Positions 61,131 to 64,000 of a stretch of 64,000 bases of DNA are shown here, piece after piece. Both the position numbers and the translations under genes were made by a program. The stretch's first letter is position 1. Each line of letters starts with the position of its first letter. The stretch comes from Pseudomonas sp. Teo4 (GTDB lineage: Bacteria > Pseudomonadota > Gammaproteobacteria > Pseudomonadales > Pseudomonadaceae): positions 930,001 through 994,000 of the forward strand of contig NZ_JAXCIL010000001.1 in assembly GCF_034387475.1 (NCBI RefSeq). The letters run 5' to 3'. Under the pieces are notes generated by a model, which saw nothing but the letters and a program-made list of their open reading frames with translations, was not told the origin of the DNA and made no database searches.

Positions 61131-61143
61131 CTTCAAGCGAACC

Positions 61144-63807
<2,664 letters not shown>

Positions 63808-64000
63808 ATGGGATACCAGAAAATCAAGGTTCCGACCGACGGCACCAAGATCACCGTCAATGCCGACCATTCGCTCAACGTTCCTGACAACCCCATCATT
63901 CCTTATATCGAAGGCGATGGTATCGGCGTGGATGTCTCGCCGGTGATGATCAAGGTGGTGGACGCCGCCGTGCAAAAAGCCTACGGCGGCAAGCGCAAGA
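63808..64000 (+). CDS. icd: Dimeric NADP-dependent isocitrate dehydrogenase (N-terminal part)
   Basis: The first 64 residues begin [20 protein letters not shown] and continue with [16 protein letters not shown], the conserved start of the roughly 418-residue homodimeric Icd. It is cut by the window edge. It is read divergently from the monomeric idh. The two enzymes catalyse the same TCA reaction and are usually regulated separately. Confidence 0.93.
   Translation, partial: MGYQKIKVPTDGTKITVNADHSLNVPDNPIIPYIEGDGIGVDVSPVMIKVVDAAVQKAYGGKRK

Overview
The window looks like chromosomal DNA of a Pseudomonas of the P. putida group. The base composition is GC-rich. Twelve intergenic spots carry the paired REP palindromes typical of that group (cores such as GCGGGTTTACCCGCG or GCCGGCTTGCCGGC next to TGTGGGAGC). 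Gene content points the same way: monomeric Idh beside dimeric Icd, a RutR/PreTA pyrimidine cluster, a short GntZ-type 6-phosphogluconate dehydrogenase fused by overlap to zwf, and a GcsR-type second glycine-cleavage operon. I saw no rRNA, tRNA, CRISPR array, prophage or insertion sequence.

Layout. 1-6.2 kb: the tail of an unidentified gene, a large fusion of rhodanese repeats to a cystathionine lyase, and a membrane HD-GYP phosphodiesterase. 6.2-13.3 kb: a LysR regulator divergent from a five-gene catabolic cluster (agmatinase-family ureohydrolase, aldehyde dehydrogenase, 59-residue membrane peptide, NCS1-type permease, GMC alcohol dehydrogenase). Its enzymes suggest breakdown of a guanidino-alcohol or similar compound. 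13.3-23.8 kb: a glycine/serine regulon made of cycA, gcsR, gcvH, gcvP, glyA, gcvT and lipA. Both cycA and gcvH have a sigma-54 promoter preceded by three 18-bp inverted repeats of one motif in the same 2+1 spacing, which are very probably GcsR sites.

23.9-29.5 kb: a lipoprotein gene with a start-codon hairpin, then a siderophore-uptake cassette (esterase, TonB receptor with signalling domain, FecR, ECF sigma factor) with a Fur-like box, then a 55-residue coiled-coil gene. 29.7-32.9 kb: gnd-zwf, then a HigBA module whose toxin gene carries an in-frame amber codon. 33.0-43.4 kb: an MFS transporter, a RutR-like TetR regulator, an AT-richer orphan gene and the reductive pyrimidine pathway. In that pathway preT-preA and dihydropyrimidinase lie opposite an NCS1 permease and N-carbamoyl-beta-alanine amidohydrolase, with a 26-bp near-perfect palindrome in the divergent gap.

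43.5-53.2 kb: housekeeping and accessory genes (RNase Z, lipocalin, RibD-like reductase, NhaB, dienoyl-CoA isomerase, NudC, TauE-like permease, alpha/beta hydrolase, and a PuuB-like oxidase with an XRE-cupin regulator). 53.3-64.0 kb: topB, a GNAT acetyltransferase, roxA, purB, hflD, mnmA, nudJ, idh and the start of icd, which resembles a conserved Pseudomonas core block. Start codons were chosen from visible Shine-Dalgarno (SD) sequences. Functions come from motif recognition only, with no database search.
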